In this document: positions 21,163 through 32,713 of the stretch, piece by piece
Layout: the number at the start of each line of letters is the position of its first letter
Numbering within the stretch: the first letter of the stretch is position 1
Source: Asterias rubens
Taxonomy: Eukaryota > Echinodermata > Asteroidea > Forcipulatida > Asteriidae
NCBI RefSeq assembly: GCF_902459465.1
Contig: NC_047076.1
Span: 13,276,146-13,340,145 of the forward strand
Direction of reading: 5' to 3'
Length of the DNA stretch: 64,000 nucleotides
The notes under the pieces: model-generated
Database searches by the model: none
Told to the model about the DNA's origin: nothing
What the model saw: the letters and a program-made list of their open reading frames with translations, nothing else
Made by a program: the position numbers and the translations under genes

Positions 21163-21420
21163 CAACTGAAAAGCAGTGAACCAGTTTAAACAAAATGGCG
21201 GCCCCGTTGGAAACCACGTGACTAAATCCTTGGACATATCATCATGACCGCAGTTTTCCACCGACTGAAAAACAGGAAACCAGTTAAAACAAAATGGCGG
21301 CCTCTTTTGAAACCATAATTGGACTAAAACCAGGGTACCAGTTAAAAAAAAATGGCGGCCCCCATTAGAAAACATGTGACTAAATCCTTGGGCGTATCAT
21401 CATGACCGTAGTTTTGAGGG
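21163..21420. repeat. Tandem repeat that includes the FReD C-terminal codons
   Basis: Three CCAGTTaaAACAAAATGGCGGC blocks (about 21,183, 21,282 and 21,340) alternate with two copies of ACTAAATCCTTGG.C.TATCATCATGACCG. The right copy (21379-21417) is the true end of the FReD coding exon; the left copy (21218-21256) lies in the 3' UTR. AAAATGGCGGC resembles a YY1-type site, but it lies 3' of the gene. Confidence 0.75.
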
Positions 21421-23894
21421 AGTAAGTGTACCCAGTCCAAGGGTTCCAGACGATTCCCTGACCGTAAGCACTAGGCGAGTTACCGCGTAGGTACCGGCCG
21501 TTGAGGTTGGACTGGAGGCAGCTGTTGTACCACCAAGCCCCCGTGTAATCGACGGCACAGTTACCCAAGAAACGATCGTTGTCACGGTCGACGGTCGAGA
21601 ACATCATCCCGTTGTGCTGGGAGAGACCATCACCTGAGGAGAAAAGACGAATTTGAATGATTAAGGGTCTATTCTAAAACAATAGGAAAAGATTACTGCA
21701 CGGGGTGATTCTCCTTACACTGACTAATGATGCTGATCGGCGATGTGCAGTAACACTTCTAAAATTCTTTGTTTTTCAGATGGGTCTTTAAAGGCAAGGG
21801 GAGTTGCAGACGGATGGTAGTTGAGACGTGGAGAAAGACAAGGGCGGAGTGCAATACAAGAAATTAAGGTTGGTGTAGTATACAGTCTAGCATTTGTACA
21901 ACCTATTCTAAAATGATAAAATGATACCAAAACGCTATAGATAAGTTCGTTGACCTAAAATAGACCAAGCATGGATCATTGCGGCACCACAGACATTTTC
22001 AACGGGTTTCCAGGGGGGGCATTTTTTCTATGTTGTGTTTAATTGCCATTCTAAAAAAAATCATAATTTTTCCCCCAAGGGTTCCCTTTTTGAATCGAAT
22101 CAAATATCCCCATTGAAACGCACTGTGTCAGTGGCAATGTTGGTGTAAAGAAAACCGCAATATTGCTTCGGGGTTTTGTTCTTACCAACATCACTGCTGG
22201 GGTCGTAGTTCTTAACGTGGAGGGTGTAATTTCCAGCCTCTTCACCAAGCCAGAAATTCCAATAGTGGGCTTTGACTATAGTGAACCTCCAGTCCTCCAT
22301 GAAGACCATCAACTCATAGGGCCCCTGGATTGAAATGTGATGAATGATGTCGAGACCGAGCCAGAACTCCCCAGTCAAGAACCCGAAACCGTTTCGGTAT
22401 TCGTCCCATCCACGCTCAAAGTCCACCCAGCCATTCATACGTCGCTGGATCACCTATTGGGAGAAACAAAATAATTGTCTTGAAGACCATCAAAGCATAA
22501 TGATCGAAACGTCGAATTGTACTATAACAGATACTGAATAGGATGAATAAATTCTATTGGTTTTGGTTCAACCCTTTACGCTGATGTGTGTTAGCACTGA
22601 ATAATCAGTACTTTCCCGAGTTCTTAAAAAAAAATCACAGGCATACTACTCGTTGGGATTCGAACCCACGACCTTTGCAATTCTAGAGCTGTGTCAAGTA
22701 ATTGAACACATAAAAAAATACTATTAAGTTTCGTTTTATAACCCTTAAACTGATGTGTTAGCACTGTAAACTCAGTCCTTTTGTATACCTAAGTTCTGTG
22801 ACAACAAATCGCATTGTATATTACTCGGGTGGGATTCGAACCCACGATCTAATCAACTAAATCATTTACTTACCGTCCAGCCACCCCCTTCAGTTGCTTG
22901 ATCACAGTATACCCTGACTCCTTCACAGCTATCAACATAGGCAGGATAAACGGTGTACAGACCATCCTTTCCTCCGCCCAATTCTCTGATGTCATTGCAG
23001 TCCTTCGGTAAAAACTCAGGTGCTGAAAAAAAAAATCAAAGTTTTAAGTTACCTCGCAAAGATTTCAGCTTTGTTGAACTCTCAAATCCTACCATTTTTG
23101 TTTCGTGACTTGGGATCAGGGCCCTATTTCATAGAGCTGCTTAGCACAAAAATTTACTTAGCTTGAAGTTTCTTCCTTGATTAAAGCAGGTTTACCAACC
23201 GAATTTCCATGTTGCATATTGCTTTTTACTGGTATTCAGCTGTTGTTTGCTCATCCTGAAAATCATGTGGAAATGGTTGGTAACCCTGTTTTTATCGAGG
23301 AAGAAATTTCATGCTTAGCAAACATTTTGTGCTTAGCAGCTCTATGAAGTTTGGCCCAGGTCACACAAGGCAACTTACAGGAAACCGGTTTCAGACAATC
23401 TCAAAGAAGAAAAGGCATCTACATAACAACGTTCACTGATTTCTCTTAGCGATCGTAAGACATTGTGTGAAAAGTTTGGTTGCCTCCAAGTTGCCTCGGA
23501 TCGTGTTACCAAACCCTATAATAATAATTACATTAAAATTGAAAACTCTGATCATGCAGTTTAAAACCCAAAATTTGAATCGGTTCAGGTTTACGTTCGT
23601 GAAGACAAGTTTTCCCACTTGAAAAAGGTAGAAAAGGGTTTTGAGAGTTTCGTTTAGTAACCACACATGTAAGAGGGGTTGGGTGGGTGTGGGGTGAGGA
23701 GAGGGGGGGGGGGGTAGGCTGTTTCAATCTTTCCAAGCTACTTTTAAGTTCTTACCATTGCCAGTTAGTCCTCCGAATAAGATACCATTACAGCACTCGT
23801 CTGGGCAGCATTTGTCGGCTTTATCTGAAAACTTGGCTCTTGTTGATACCGCGATACAAAGGAGTAACGCGACTACTCTTACCACTCCCTCCAT
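21380..23894 (-). CDS. Fibrinogen-related domain (FReD) protein, short cysteine-rich N-terminus
   Basis: Four exons on minus: 23894-23756, 23022-22874, 22453-22186 and 21633-21380 (810 nt, 269 aa). Phases are 1, 0, 1. I start at the ATG at 23,894; an upstream in-frame GTG is not needed. Residues 1-20 are a signal peptide (VVRVVALLLCIAVSTRA). A short linker has two vicinal Cys pairs (KCCPDECCNG), plausible for disulfide oligomers. The FReD (about 51-269) has DCNDIRELGGGKDGLY, GGGWTVIQRR, EFWLGLD, the calcium loop FSTVDRDNDRFLGNCA, and WWYNSCLQSNLNGRY, ending RPRI. All standard structural residues are present. It lacks the Gly-Pro stalk of the neighbour at 14,227-17,180 but is its closest relative in this window by exon plan. 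Expected role: extracellular pattern-recognition lectin. Confidence 0.9.
22590..22850 (-). repeat. Two tandem tRNA-derived SINE copies in a FReD intron
   Basis: Two inverted B boxes (GGGATTCGAACCCACGA near 22,655 and 22,832), each preceded by CTGATGTGTTAGCACTG and a T/A-rich tail, match the SINE at 140-375. The second ends about 25 bp from the exon 2 donor of the FReD gene. Confidence 0.65.
23121..23357. mobile_element. MITE family B in FReD intron 1
   Basis: Inverted ends GGGCCCTATTTCATAGAGCT and AGCTCTATGAAGTTTGGCCC with typical interior motifs; full length. Confidence 0.85.
23382..23391. promoter_or_regulatory. Grainyhead-like palindrome AAACCGGTTT
   Basis: A perfect 10-bp palindrome matching the AACCGGTT core bound by Grainyhead/CP2 factors lies in intron 1 of the FReD gene. 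A second AACCGGTT is at 27,569, about 125 bp upstream of the next FReD start. Motif match only; it is short enough to occur by chance. Confidence 0.25.
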
Positions 23895-25692
23895 CTTGAA
23901 TTGAAGAGTCACTCAAAGGTCTTTCTAAAAAGGTCTAACCAACCTTAGAAGTTGTCTTAAATTCTAAGTGTTCCCAAACACATCAAGAAGTTAGTAGCCG
24001 AGTTCGGAGGGCTTGGTATGGTTCGGGCTCTTGGCGTAATGGTAAAGGAAGGTGTTGCCCCCCTCACGAGCGCGTAAGCCGACCGGCTGTGCTAAAATGA
24101 CTCATAGACAACGTACGAAACGTGGGACAGTCCATTTCAAAGTAGGGAAACATAAAATGAGGGCACACCCACACCAACCACCCTCATCGTCTTAGACCTT
24201 AATTACATAATGACATCTTAGCTTTTGGTGTTACATCGTATCTGTTTTAAGTGTTAAAACAATTTAAAAATTATGGAGACAGTTTTGGGGATCTTGGGTG
24301 AGATTTGATTTGTCTGACTCTAGAGTCGAGTTTGCAAAGTGAAAATCCCTTTAAGACAACGCGCGTCATAGCCTCGACTATGCACTACCTGACACGAAGC
24401 ACAAATAAGCGGATAAGGTCAATGAGGGTAGAGTTTGGGTAACGGAAACATGGATTAAAGACATTCATCCACTCCCTTGACTAAAAGGATTTTTATTTTC
24501 GTAGTAATTACTCAATTTTGCTCCTGTTGAAGGTCGGGGAAAGGTCTGACCCTTTACAGTAGTCCCCTCTGCCAAAAAACAAAGGTCGATACACATTTTA
24601 AAAGGGGGTGTAATCCTAAAGTTTGTGTAACTGTTTGTTTGTTTGTTTGTTTAGATGGTCTTCCCGTCAAGGGAACTTGACAAACTCCCCAGTTTGCCGT
24701 GGACATAAACACCAAGCTGACAACGCAACCTCTCTCACACGAACATTGGTTCAAAGTCTATGGTTATGAATCGCACAAGTCAAGAATTTGTGACTCATTA
24801 TCTGAAAACTTTAATACCTAATCTAGTCATTGTGAAATCAGCGGTTAGTTGGTAGGATTCGAACCAACAACCTCCTGATCTGGAACATGGTGACACCAGT
24901 ACGTGTGATAGTTGTGTTCTTCTACTCTCTGAACCTATTCATAACTCCCAATGGAAAAATAGCTGTTTTGTTGGTCTTATTAATTTTAACGCATGATATC
25001 TGGGTCTAATTTCAAAGAGCGGAATGTAGCTAGCACTATAAAGTTAGGCCTGCAAGAACAAGGTCACCAGCCAAAATATACCATGTCATTAAAAATTGTG
25101 ACTGGTATCCTGACCGTTTCTGTCAAGTGATAATTTTCTGCTGAAGTGAAATCGGACCCTGGTATTAAGTGGTACTTGAACTGCTCGAGTGTCTATGTAA
25201 TACATCAAACTAGAAGCTGAAAATAGTTGCAATGTCTCCGCTATATATAGGTCTGACTATTCAATCTGATGACGTCATACACCTGTTAGAGTTCTGTGTA
25301 CGTACATGTACATGTACATACATGTACGTATTGGAACCATCAAATCTCACCCAATGGATATGGGTGTGTAATGACGTAGTTAGCTTACCCTTATAGCATT
25401 AAGTCTAGTCTAGTCGCAGACCCAGTAACTCAGATTCTAAAACACGTGTACTTAGTTAAAAATGTGAGACAGAAACATTAAGGGCATGCTATAAATAGCC
25501 ATTACGTCTCACGTTGTACATTTTTCACAGGACTCGGGAAAGTACTGAGTATACAGTGCTAACACACATCGGTGTATGGGTAAAAACCAAAATTAATATT
25601 CTTTATCCCCGATGCAAATTTAACATCTATTATGTTTCAACATGGATTTTTTTTATTAACGTCTGTTTACAAGAGACACATTGCTAATTCGG

Positions 25693-25912
25693 ACTTTTCC
25701 CCTCTTCCCCTCCGTCGTAGTATGCAGGATGAGCAGACTTTTCCCCTCTTCCCCTCCGTCGTAGTATGCAGGATGAGCAGACTTTTCCCCTCTTCCCCTC
25801 TGTCGTAGTATGCAGGATGAGCAGACTTTTCCCCTCTTCCCCTCTGCCGTAGTATGCAGGATGAGCAGACTTTTCCCCTCTTCCCCTCTGTTGTAGTATG
25901 CAGGATGAGCAG
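25693..25912. repeat. 44-bp minisatellite, five units
   Basis: Units start at 25693, 25737, 25781, 25825 and 25869 and read ACTTTTCCCCTCTTCCCCTC then CGTCGTAGTATGCAGGATGAGCAG. They differ at only a few positions, so the expansion is recent. No spacers exist, so it is not CRISPR-like. Confidence 0.95.
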
Positions 25913-26679
25913 ATAAGCCCGTTAAATGCATAGCTCTGATTGGGAGGGTTGGACAACTTGCAATTAGAAGCATCTTCGGTTCGTATAACCCGCGTGTGCG
26001 CCCACAGGGTGCCGAACTAGACTGCAATTATTTCAACGTTCAAAAACCGCATGTGTACACACAGGGTGCCAGACTAGACTTTACATTAGGTTGTGGACGG
26101 AGCGTCCAGCCACCATGCGACCAAAGAAAACTGACTCCTCCATGTCGCAAAACCCTTCGCTCGGCCCTAGCCCCCAGGGTCTATCCAGGACCGCTGGGAT
26201 GGGCTAATCAGCTTGGTCAGATTGTTGACCAGGAAGTACGTCATGCGTGCAGTGTGTGTGATGGTGAGTGTGATGCATGATGGGACTAAGCTTTAACCAA
26301 TTCGCGTGCTTTATACGTTTGCTCATCCCAGCGCCGTTGATTAAGAAGAGGTGCTGTGACGAGCGAAGCAAAATCCTTCAAAATGAGCTCTGTTAAAGAG
26401 GAAAACGAAGAGCGCCATCTTTCGGCCAAACTTTCTTCGGCTCGTGTAAGGTGAGATACTCCTTATACCACAAATAGCTCATTGACTTTGGGGTGAACAA
26501 CGTCTAGCCTGAAAATCTAGTCTGGCAGCATTGCAAGAATTTACAGCTGTAGAGGAGCGAGTGACAGTAATAAGTGTGTCGGTGTAGTAATGTTTATCCA
26601 GTAATGTCATTTAAGTCCTTTTTTTTTTGCGCACATCCACAAAGTTAAGTAATTCTTTAATAGAGTTTATAGTGAACCC

Positions 26680-27091
26680 AAAGGCAGTGTGGGTGGACAC
26701 TGTTTGTAATTACTCAAACACATTAATAGCATAAAACCTTACTTGGTAACGAGTAACGGAGAGCTGTTGGTGGTATAAAACATTGTGAGAAACAACTCCT
26801 CTGAAGTGACTTAGTTTTTGAGAAAGAAGTAATTTCTCACTAAAATGTTTGAATTTGATTTTGAGGCCTCAGAATTAGATTTCGAGGTCCTCGAAATCAA
26901 GCACCTGAAAACACACAACTTGTGCAACAGGGGCGTCTTTTTCTATCATTATTCTCTCGCAACTTCGACGACCAATATTGAGCTCAAATTTTCACAGGTT
27001 TGTTATTTTATGCATATTTTGAGAAATTGAAAAACACTAAGTGAGAAGACTGGTCTTTGACAATTACCAATAGTGTCTATAGTGTCTTTAA
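26680..27091. mobile_element. MITE family A
   Basis: CCAAAGGCAGTG...GGACACTGTTTGTAATTACTC on the left and ATTACCAATAGTGTC...TCTTTAA on the right; slightly degenerate ends. Confidence 0.75.
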
Positions 27092-27693
27092 ACTTGACTT
27101 CTCATATTGAATTAATTAACTTGCCCAAACCCGTACAGGCCACGTCATACGAGGCAATTTACAGGCAACCATCTCCAGCCAACCCCCCCCCCCCTTATTT
27201 TTCTGGGGATAAGTTACAGCTTTAACAATGTCCCTTGTGTTGCTGCAGTGTTCCTGGTGCGTACATAGTCGTTGCCTCCAGAAGTTAACTGAAAGAAATT
27301 AGCCTGGGTGACATGGCCTTGTGATTTTACAGACGCTAGTACTTAGAGTTGTTGGTAAAGTTTGTAAACATGATACGGTAGTGTATGGAACCTACAAGGT
27401 AATTGATTAAGGTATGAACCCAGACGTGTTTTTCTATTTGATTTTCTAACTTTTTTGTATGAAGTCTAAACTGTTTTTTTTTTGTCACACCTGTTCACGT
27501 GAGTCGCTGCCCCATCGAGAACAATAACAACTCTCGTAAATATCAATTCCTGGATTTCTGAAATGTGAAACCGGTTCACAATGAAACATAAAAGTCAGAC
27601 AAGGCCTTGAGGGGGACCGCGAGCTGGTGTGGGGTCAGAAATCACGCAAGTCTCCCCGTGTACTGGTGTGCTTCTCTCACACTCTCACGCAAG

Positions 27694-30600
27694 ATGGGGC
27701 CTTTTTTGAAACCGATTTCCCTCTGCAAGTTTTCACTACTTCTTGCTTTGTTGTTGGTCAGGTACACTTGGGTTTGCAATGCACAATGCCATCCTCCTTG
27801 TGAAGGAACAGAATCGTATATCTTGGCAGAAGGTGAGTGGAAACTGGTACATGTTTTTTTTTTTAAAGATGGTCTTTCATTTTTAGTTAGAGTAGGTAAA
27901 TGTTAACATTAAAGGCAGTGGACGCTATTGGTATATCTACTCTTGAAGAGTCATGGCTGTGATAAATTCCATATCAAAGTGTTTTTGAAACAGTCCAGAA
28001 ACGCTAGTTTGACAGACACTATGAAATGGCAAATATATATCCTGTTTCACACAGCTAGGGTAGGTAATTCCTCAATGGGTTATGCAAAACTGGATCATGT
28101 TATTGCCACAAATTATGACAAGGCTCCACACCTTAAAGGCACTGGACACTATTGGTAATTACTCCAAATAATTGTTAGAATAAAAACTTACTTGGTAACG
28201 AGCAATGGAGTGATGTTGATAGTATAAAACATTGTGAGAAAAGGCTCCTTCTGAAGTAATGTTGTTTTCGAGAAAGAAGTAAAAATATTTGAATTTTATT
28301 TCGAGACCTCAGAATTAGATTTTGAGGTCCCGAAATCAAGCATCTGAATGCACACAACTTCGTGCGACAATGGTGTTTTTTCTTCCATTGTTTAATATCT
28401 CGCAACTCCGACGACCAATTGAGTTCAAATTTTCACAGGTTTGTCATTTTATGCTTATGTTGAGGTTCACCAAGTGAGAAGTATGGTCTTTGACAATTAC
28501 CGAAGAAGTCCGGTGTCTTTAAGTCAGTAATGATATTTGTCATGTCAGGCGTGCGTGGTCGTCCATCCTAGCACTTTATATGTATGATATTGGTATTAGC
28601 TGATGTAGCAGTTTGTAGTTTCATGTATCGGTGAATATGGTCGCACGAGATAAACTCAAAACAAACATTGTGAACTTTGTAAAGCAGTTTCCCAATCATC
28701 ACGGCCCAATTCCATAGAACTGCTAAGCACAAAAATTTGCTTAGCATGAAATTTCTTCTTTGATAAAAACAGGATTACCAACCAAAAATCCACGTGATTT
28801 TCAGGATAAGCAAACAACAGCTGAACCAAAGCAATATACAGCAAATGAACATCTGGGTGGTAACCCTTGAAATTCCATGCTAAGCAAATTTTTGTAGCTA
28901 TATGTAATTTGGCCCACATCGTGACATTATCTTATAACACTGCCAGTGCAAGTGTAATTCTTAGCCGTTAATTATTAATGAATGAACATAATGTATGTGA
29001 TTGCTTGTAAACAAAAAGAGGGGGGGGGGGTCCTTTCTCTGCGGTAAACACAGCTCTGTAAGGATTATTGGAGCCGATACTGCGACTTCACATTCGCTCT
29101 GACTATTTTGTAATTAATTATTTACCCGTGATCTTATCTTTGTACGCTGTGTAGACTTTAGATTGTTGATAGTGCAGTGTCAATAGTCATTAGAGTAACT
29201 GCAATGAGTTTTGCTCGAAGGTCATCAAGGTAGCGTGGCCGAGCGGTCTAAGGCGCTGGTTTAAGGCACCAGTCATTTCGATGGCGTGGGTTCGAATCCC
29301 ACCGCTGCCAAGTGTTTTTTTATAGTCTTTTCTCAAGTTTGTTTTTAAATTTTTTTCTATTGTGCATACTTATTTATTTATTTATTCCACACCCAACAGT
29401 AAAATTGGTGCCATAACAGGATATATAGGGAATGAGAAGAAATGTTCAGTTTTAGATGTTTTGGAGGAAACCCCCGAAAGGGGAATACCCACGTATAATC
29501 AGTTGGGTAGGGATAGAAAGTAATATTAATCATAGCCAGTTTTTGTATTGCGCTTTTCACACCCAAGGGCTTCTCAAAACGCTTCCAACAATATTACCCC
29601 TGGTCATTGGGCCTTAAATCATTCCTTAAACCACATCAGCTCCTTGGGGAGTATACAGCCTGTGCGACAGGTGCAAGACTCCGGTCCGAGGTGGGATTCG
29701 AACCGCGACCAACAGAGATTAAAGGACCGGAAGAAAACACTTATTTAACCTGATGCCAATTTGTTGAGATATGGTTTCAAATCATGTTGATTTTATTTTA
29801 TTCATCAGAACCTCTACCTAGTGACTGTAAGGATCTTCAGAATAAAGGGGTGACAAAAAGCGGAGTGTACACAATATTCCCGCAGGATGTCTACCTCTGC
29901 ATATCACTCCGCGTGTACTGCGACATGGAAACAGACGGTGGTGGCTGGACGGTACAAAAAAATCCTTGTTTTAAGAAAAAAGAAGAAAAAGGTTTAACCT
30001 TTAGGCTTAAGGCACTGGACGTTGTTTAGTAGTGACACGAAATATACATTGACAAAAACTTACTTAGTATTAAGTTGATATTATAGAACATTGTGAGAAT
30101 TGACTTCCTGACTCTGAAGTAACGTAGTTTTTGAGAAACAGATAACTTCTCACTAAAATATTTTACCTTGTGATAATATCATGCGTGACGCCTTTCTCAT
30201 GTTTCTGAATGGTCTTTGACAACTACCATAGGTGTCCAGTGCCTTTATAATGACCCTAAAGCTATCATTTATGCATCATCAAAACATACATTATATATGT
30301 TTACAATTTTATTAAAGTTACCATGAAATGAAGTGAACACACTTTCTTGAACTCAATTGAAAGAGCTTAAAAACAAATCTTAATGTATTTTGTGTCGTGT
30401 GAAACTATTGCAGGTTTTCCAGCGTCGATACGACGGCCGTGAAGATTTCAACACCCGTTGGATGGATTACCGGCTCGGCTTCGGTCGACTTGGCACAGAG
30501 TTCTGGCTAGGCAACGAACATCTACACCACATCACCATGCAAGCCGACTACCTCCTACGGGTAGATCTGGAGGATTTTAACGGCAAGAAAGCTTGGGCAA

Positions 30601-31530
30601 CGTACGTTGATTTTCGAGTAGGGACGGAGACGCAGAATTACAGGCTGCACATTGGCAACTTTACAGGTGGAAAAGCTGGTATGTTACTCCTACATGTATA
30701 CCCTCCCATAGTCCCTTCAACTTTGGTAGTATTAAAACCCACCCTCTACTTCGTTGTAGAGGTATTGCAATTTGGGAATACTCATTAAAGGCAAACTATG
30801 CCTTTGGTTTTTGGAAACGTTCGGTTGCAGGAAGAATAAACGCCATTGGAATACACAATCTGAGAAACGTTTCATGCAGAAACGTTTTCAGGTTAATGGT
30901 ATTGAATCCCCCTCTCTAAAACTACATTCCTTAGGAGAGAGTTGTTTCTTAAAACGTTACACATTATCAACAGCTGTACTGCTTCTTTGACAAAGCAAGT
31001 TTGATGGTCATTTTGGAGCAATTACCAAAGGTAGACTCTCCCTTTAAGTCGAACCCAGCAGCCTAACGCCCTCTCTTGTTTTGCTCATACCAGGTGACTC
31101 ATTGAGTGCCCATTCAGACAGCCCCTTCTCAACACGTGACAGTGATCTCTCCGGAGGGGCGTGTTCTTCTTTCAGGGGAGGGGCATGGTGGTACCCGCGT
31201 TCATGTGGTAACAGCAACCTCAACGCTCGCTACCTGGCTGGTGTTCACACGGACTTTGGCGAAGGGGTCATGTGGGAGACATGGAGGGGTGTGACGTATT
31301 CGCTTCGTCGTACAGAGTTGAAGTTCCGACCGATGGTTGAAGCTGATAGGAAACGCGCACGGGGTCGAGATGAGCACGAGGAAAGCGAGGAGGAGGAGGA
31401 TGAAAAGAAAAAGGGGGCGGAGCAAGAGGTGCTGTTCGACTCAGAAGAGGGGGGAGAATCTGGGGACGGTAACCTGGACGGAGATCGAACCATCCAACCG
31501 AGAAAAAGTAAAAAGAACAAGAAACAGTAA
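27694..31530 (+). CDS. Fibrinogen-related domain (FReD) protein with charged C-terminal tail
   Basis: Four exons: 27694-27832, 29809-29951, 30414-30678 and 31094-31530 (984 nt, 327 aa), phases 1, 0, 1. A hydrophobic signal ([20 protein letters not shown]) ends near residue 30; CHPPC follows. The FReD (about 50-263) has [50 protein letters not shown], and [16 protein letters not shown]. Its calcium loop is altered: [16 protein letters not shown] replaces the D-x-D-x-D...NCA pattern of its neighbours. After RPM a 64-residue tail rich in Glu, Asp, Lys and Arg ([12 protein letters not shown], then [10 protein letters not shown] at the end) extends beyond the usual FReD end. The exon 2 donor is GTACAA, weaker than the GTAAGA or GTAAGT of the paralogs. 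Likely secreted lectin; the tail's role is unknown. Confidence 0.85.
28133..28522. mobile_element. MITE family A in FReD intron 1
   Basis: TTAAAGGCACTGGACACTAT left end and inverted right end near 28,522. A second partial left end (TTAAAGGCAGTGGACGCTAT) is at 27,909, so two insertions, or one broken one, lie in this intron. Confidence 0.8.
28703..28917. mobile_element. MITE family B in FReD intron 1
   Basis: GGCCCAATTCCATAGAACTG and TATGTAATTTGGCCC ends with the GCTTAGCATGAAATTTCTTC arm. Confidence 0.7.
29229..29310 (+). tRNA. tRNA-Leu (anticodon AAG)
   Basis: An 82-nt class II tRNA. The acceptor stem GGTAGCG pairs with CGCTGCC (one G-T), the D stem is GCC/GGC, the anticodon stem CTGGT/ACCAG encloses the 7-nt loop TTAAGGC with anticodon AAG at 29263-29265, a long variable arm is present, and the T arm is GTGGG-TTCGAAT-CCCAC. 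Internal A and B boxes are canonical and a T-run (TTTTTTT) follows at 29,315. It lies in intron 1 of the plus-strand FReD gene, same strand, with its own Pol III promoter. It looks functional. Confidence 0.95.
29540..29745. repeat. SINE-like repeat with B-box remnant
   Basis: GTATTGCGCTTTTCACACCC, ATTACCCCTGGTCATTGGGC, GGGGAGTATACAGCC and an inverted B-box-like GGGATTCGAACC are in the order I recall for a dispersed repeat of marine deuterostome genomes. Identification is from memory of the pattern. Confidence 0.4.
30006..30249. mobile_element. Shortened MITE family A in FReD intron 2
   Basis: CTTAAGGCACTGGACGTTGT and GACAACTACCATAGGTGTCC then AGTGCCTTTA are the inverted ends; about 120 bp of the interior is missing compared with full copies. 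Confidence 0.7.
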
Positions 31531-31607
31531 AGCAACTCAACAATCTCAAAAATTTCTCATTTCTAGCGAAAATTAAACGCACGCTTTTTCCGAATGGTTC
31601 TATTTTT

Positions 31608-31972
31608 ATTAAAGCCATTGGACCCTTTCGGTAAACAGTATTGTCCAAGGTCCACACTTCGTGTATCACAACTTCTATATCAAATAACAAACCTGTGAAA
31701 ATTTGGGCTTAATCGGTCATCGGAGTCGGGAGAAAATAACGGGAAAACCCACCCTTGTATCCGCGCGTTTTGCCGTGTCATGACATGTGTTTAAAATAAA
31801 TCCGTAATTCTCGTTAACGAGAATTGATATTGTTTTACTGTTTTCTCAAAAAGTAAAGCATTTCATGGAATAATATTTCAAGAGAAGTATTTTACCACTA
31901 CCTTCTGTAAACCCTGTGAGTTATTTGTAAATCTGTCAACTTTCTGTACCGAAAGGGTCCAATGGCTTTAAG
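31608..31972. mobile_element. MITE family D
   Basis: Ends TTAAAGCCATTGGACCCTTT and GAAAGGGTCCAATGGCTTTAA are inverted. A central AATTCTCGTTAACGAGAATT palindrome is at about 31,806. Other copies: 41,280-41,514 (shortened) and 49,966-50,327. It starts 78 bp after the FReD stop, so it may form part of its 3' UTR. Confidence 0.85.
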
Positions 31973-32278
31973 CATAATACTTTCGGCCTACGCCCTCCTC
32001 GAGAAGCAGATTGTTTCTGCAATTGTAATGCTTTTATCAAACGGTAAACAAGTCACAGACACATTTCAAATATTCGAGCCTTTTCTACCTTCTGTCTTCT
32101 TCTTTTTTTTTGTCATTTATGTTTCCTCATAGCTTTGCTTCCTCCTCAGATCAGTCTTGTGACGTCACCATGACGTCTTAAACTCACTGGTTATCATGTT
32201 CAATACTTTTCAATCAATTGTACAACTGGAGAAAGTTTTAACTGTCTGACTTTTTGAGAGAATAGTGAAAAATTCATC

Positions 32279-32335
32279 AAGGGATATTGATAACGTTCCA
32301 TGTGGCAAGGGATATTGATAACGTTCCATGTGGCC
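32279..32335. repeat. 28-bp direct duplication
   Basis: AAGGGATATTGATAACGTTC then CATGTGGC occurs twice in tandem without change. Confidence 0.85.
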
Positions 32336-32713
32336 ATGTGGACAATAAACTGTGTTTGCTGGGCCCGACTGGTCAAGTGTTGGGACCGTTGGGACAGGAT
32401 GATCTTTTACACTCGTAAGCGGTTGTTTGATTGATGCTAGTTTTGTAATTTACACCGAGTCATGATTGATTATGATGAAGATGAAGCTCCTTTTAATTAA
32501 AGTAGATCGAAAAAGTATAATAAAATAAAATATTGTGCTGTTTTGTGGGCATCAATTATGATTGTACGACAAAATTTCCCCTTCACATTTTTCATCTTAT
32601 TCTTAATGGAGAATAAATATTGACCAAGGATTTGTTTGTAAGGGTCGTCCCTCAAAGCAGAGTCAGTCAACAGCGCTTCTGTGACCCCCCCCCCCCTTCC
32701 CACTCTCAATATC

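Larger units (their letters stand above)
23895..27693. other. Interval between two divergent FReD genes
   Basis: No gene is supported here, although this must hold both promoters. Contents: a SINE tail (25,530-25,630), a 44-bp minisatellite (25,693-25,912), a duplicated ACAGGGTGCC.A block (about 26,005 and 26,061), MITE A (26,680-27,091), and a degenerate MITE-B-like piece (25,010-25,160). A palindromic ACGTACATGTACATGTACAT stretch is at about 25,300-25,330. Confidence 0.5.

Noticed and set aside
25656-26027. ORF with repeats like HPAYYDGGEEGKS; also considered as a CRISPR-like array
   Set aside because: It is the 44-bp minisatellite read through in shifting frames, with no spacers between units and no signal for a gene start.
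31245-31690. Minus-strand Ser/Pro-rich ORFs under the charged-tail FReD exon
   Set aside because: Antisense of the Glu/Lys-rich tail; low-complexity coding opens the other strand.
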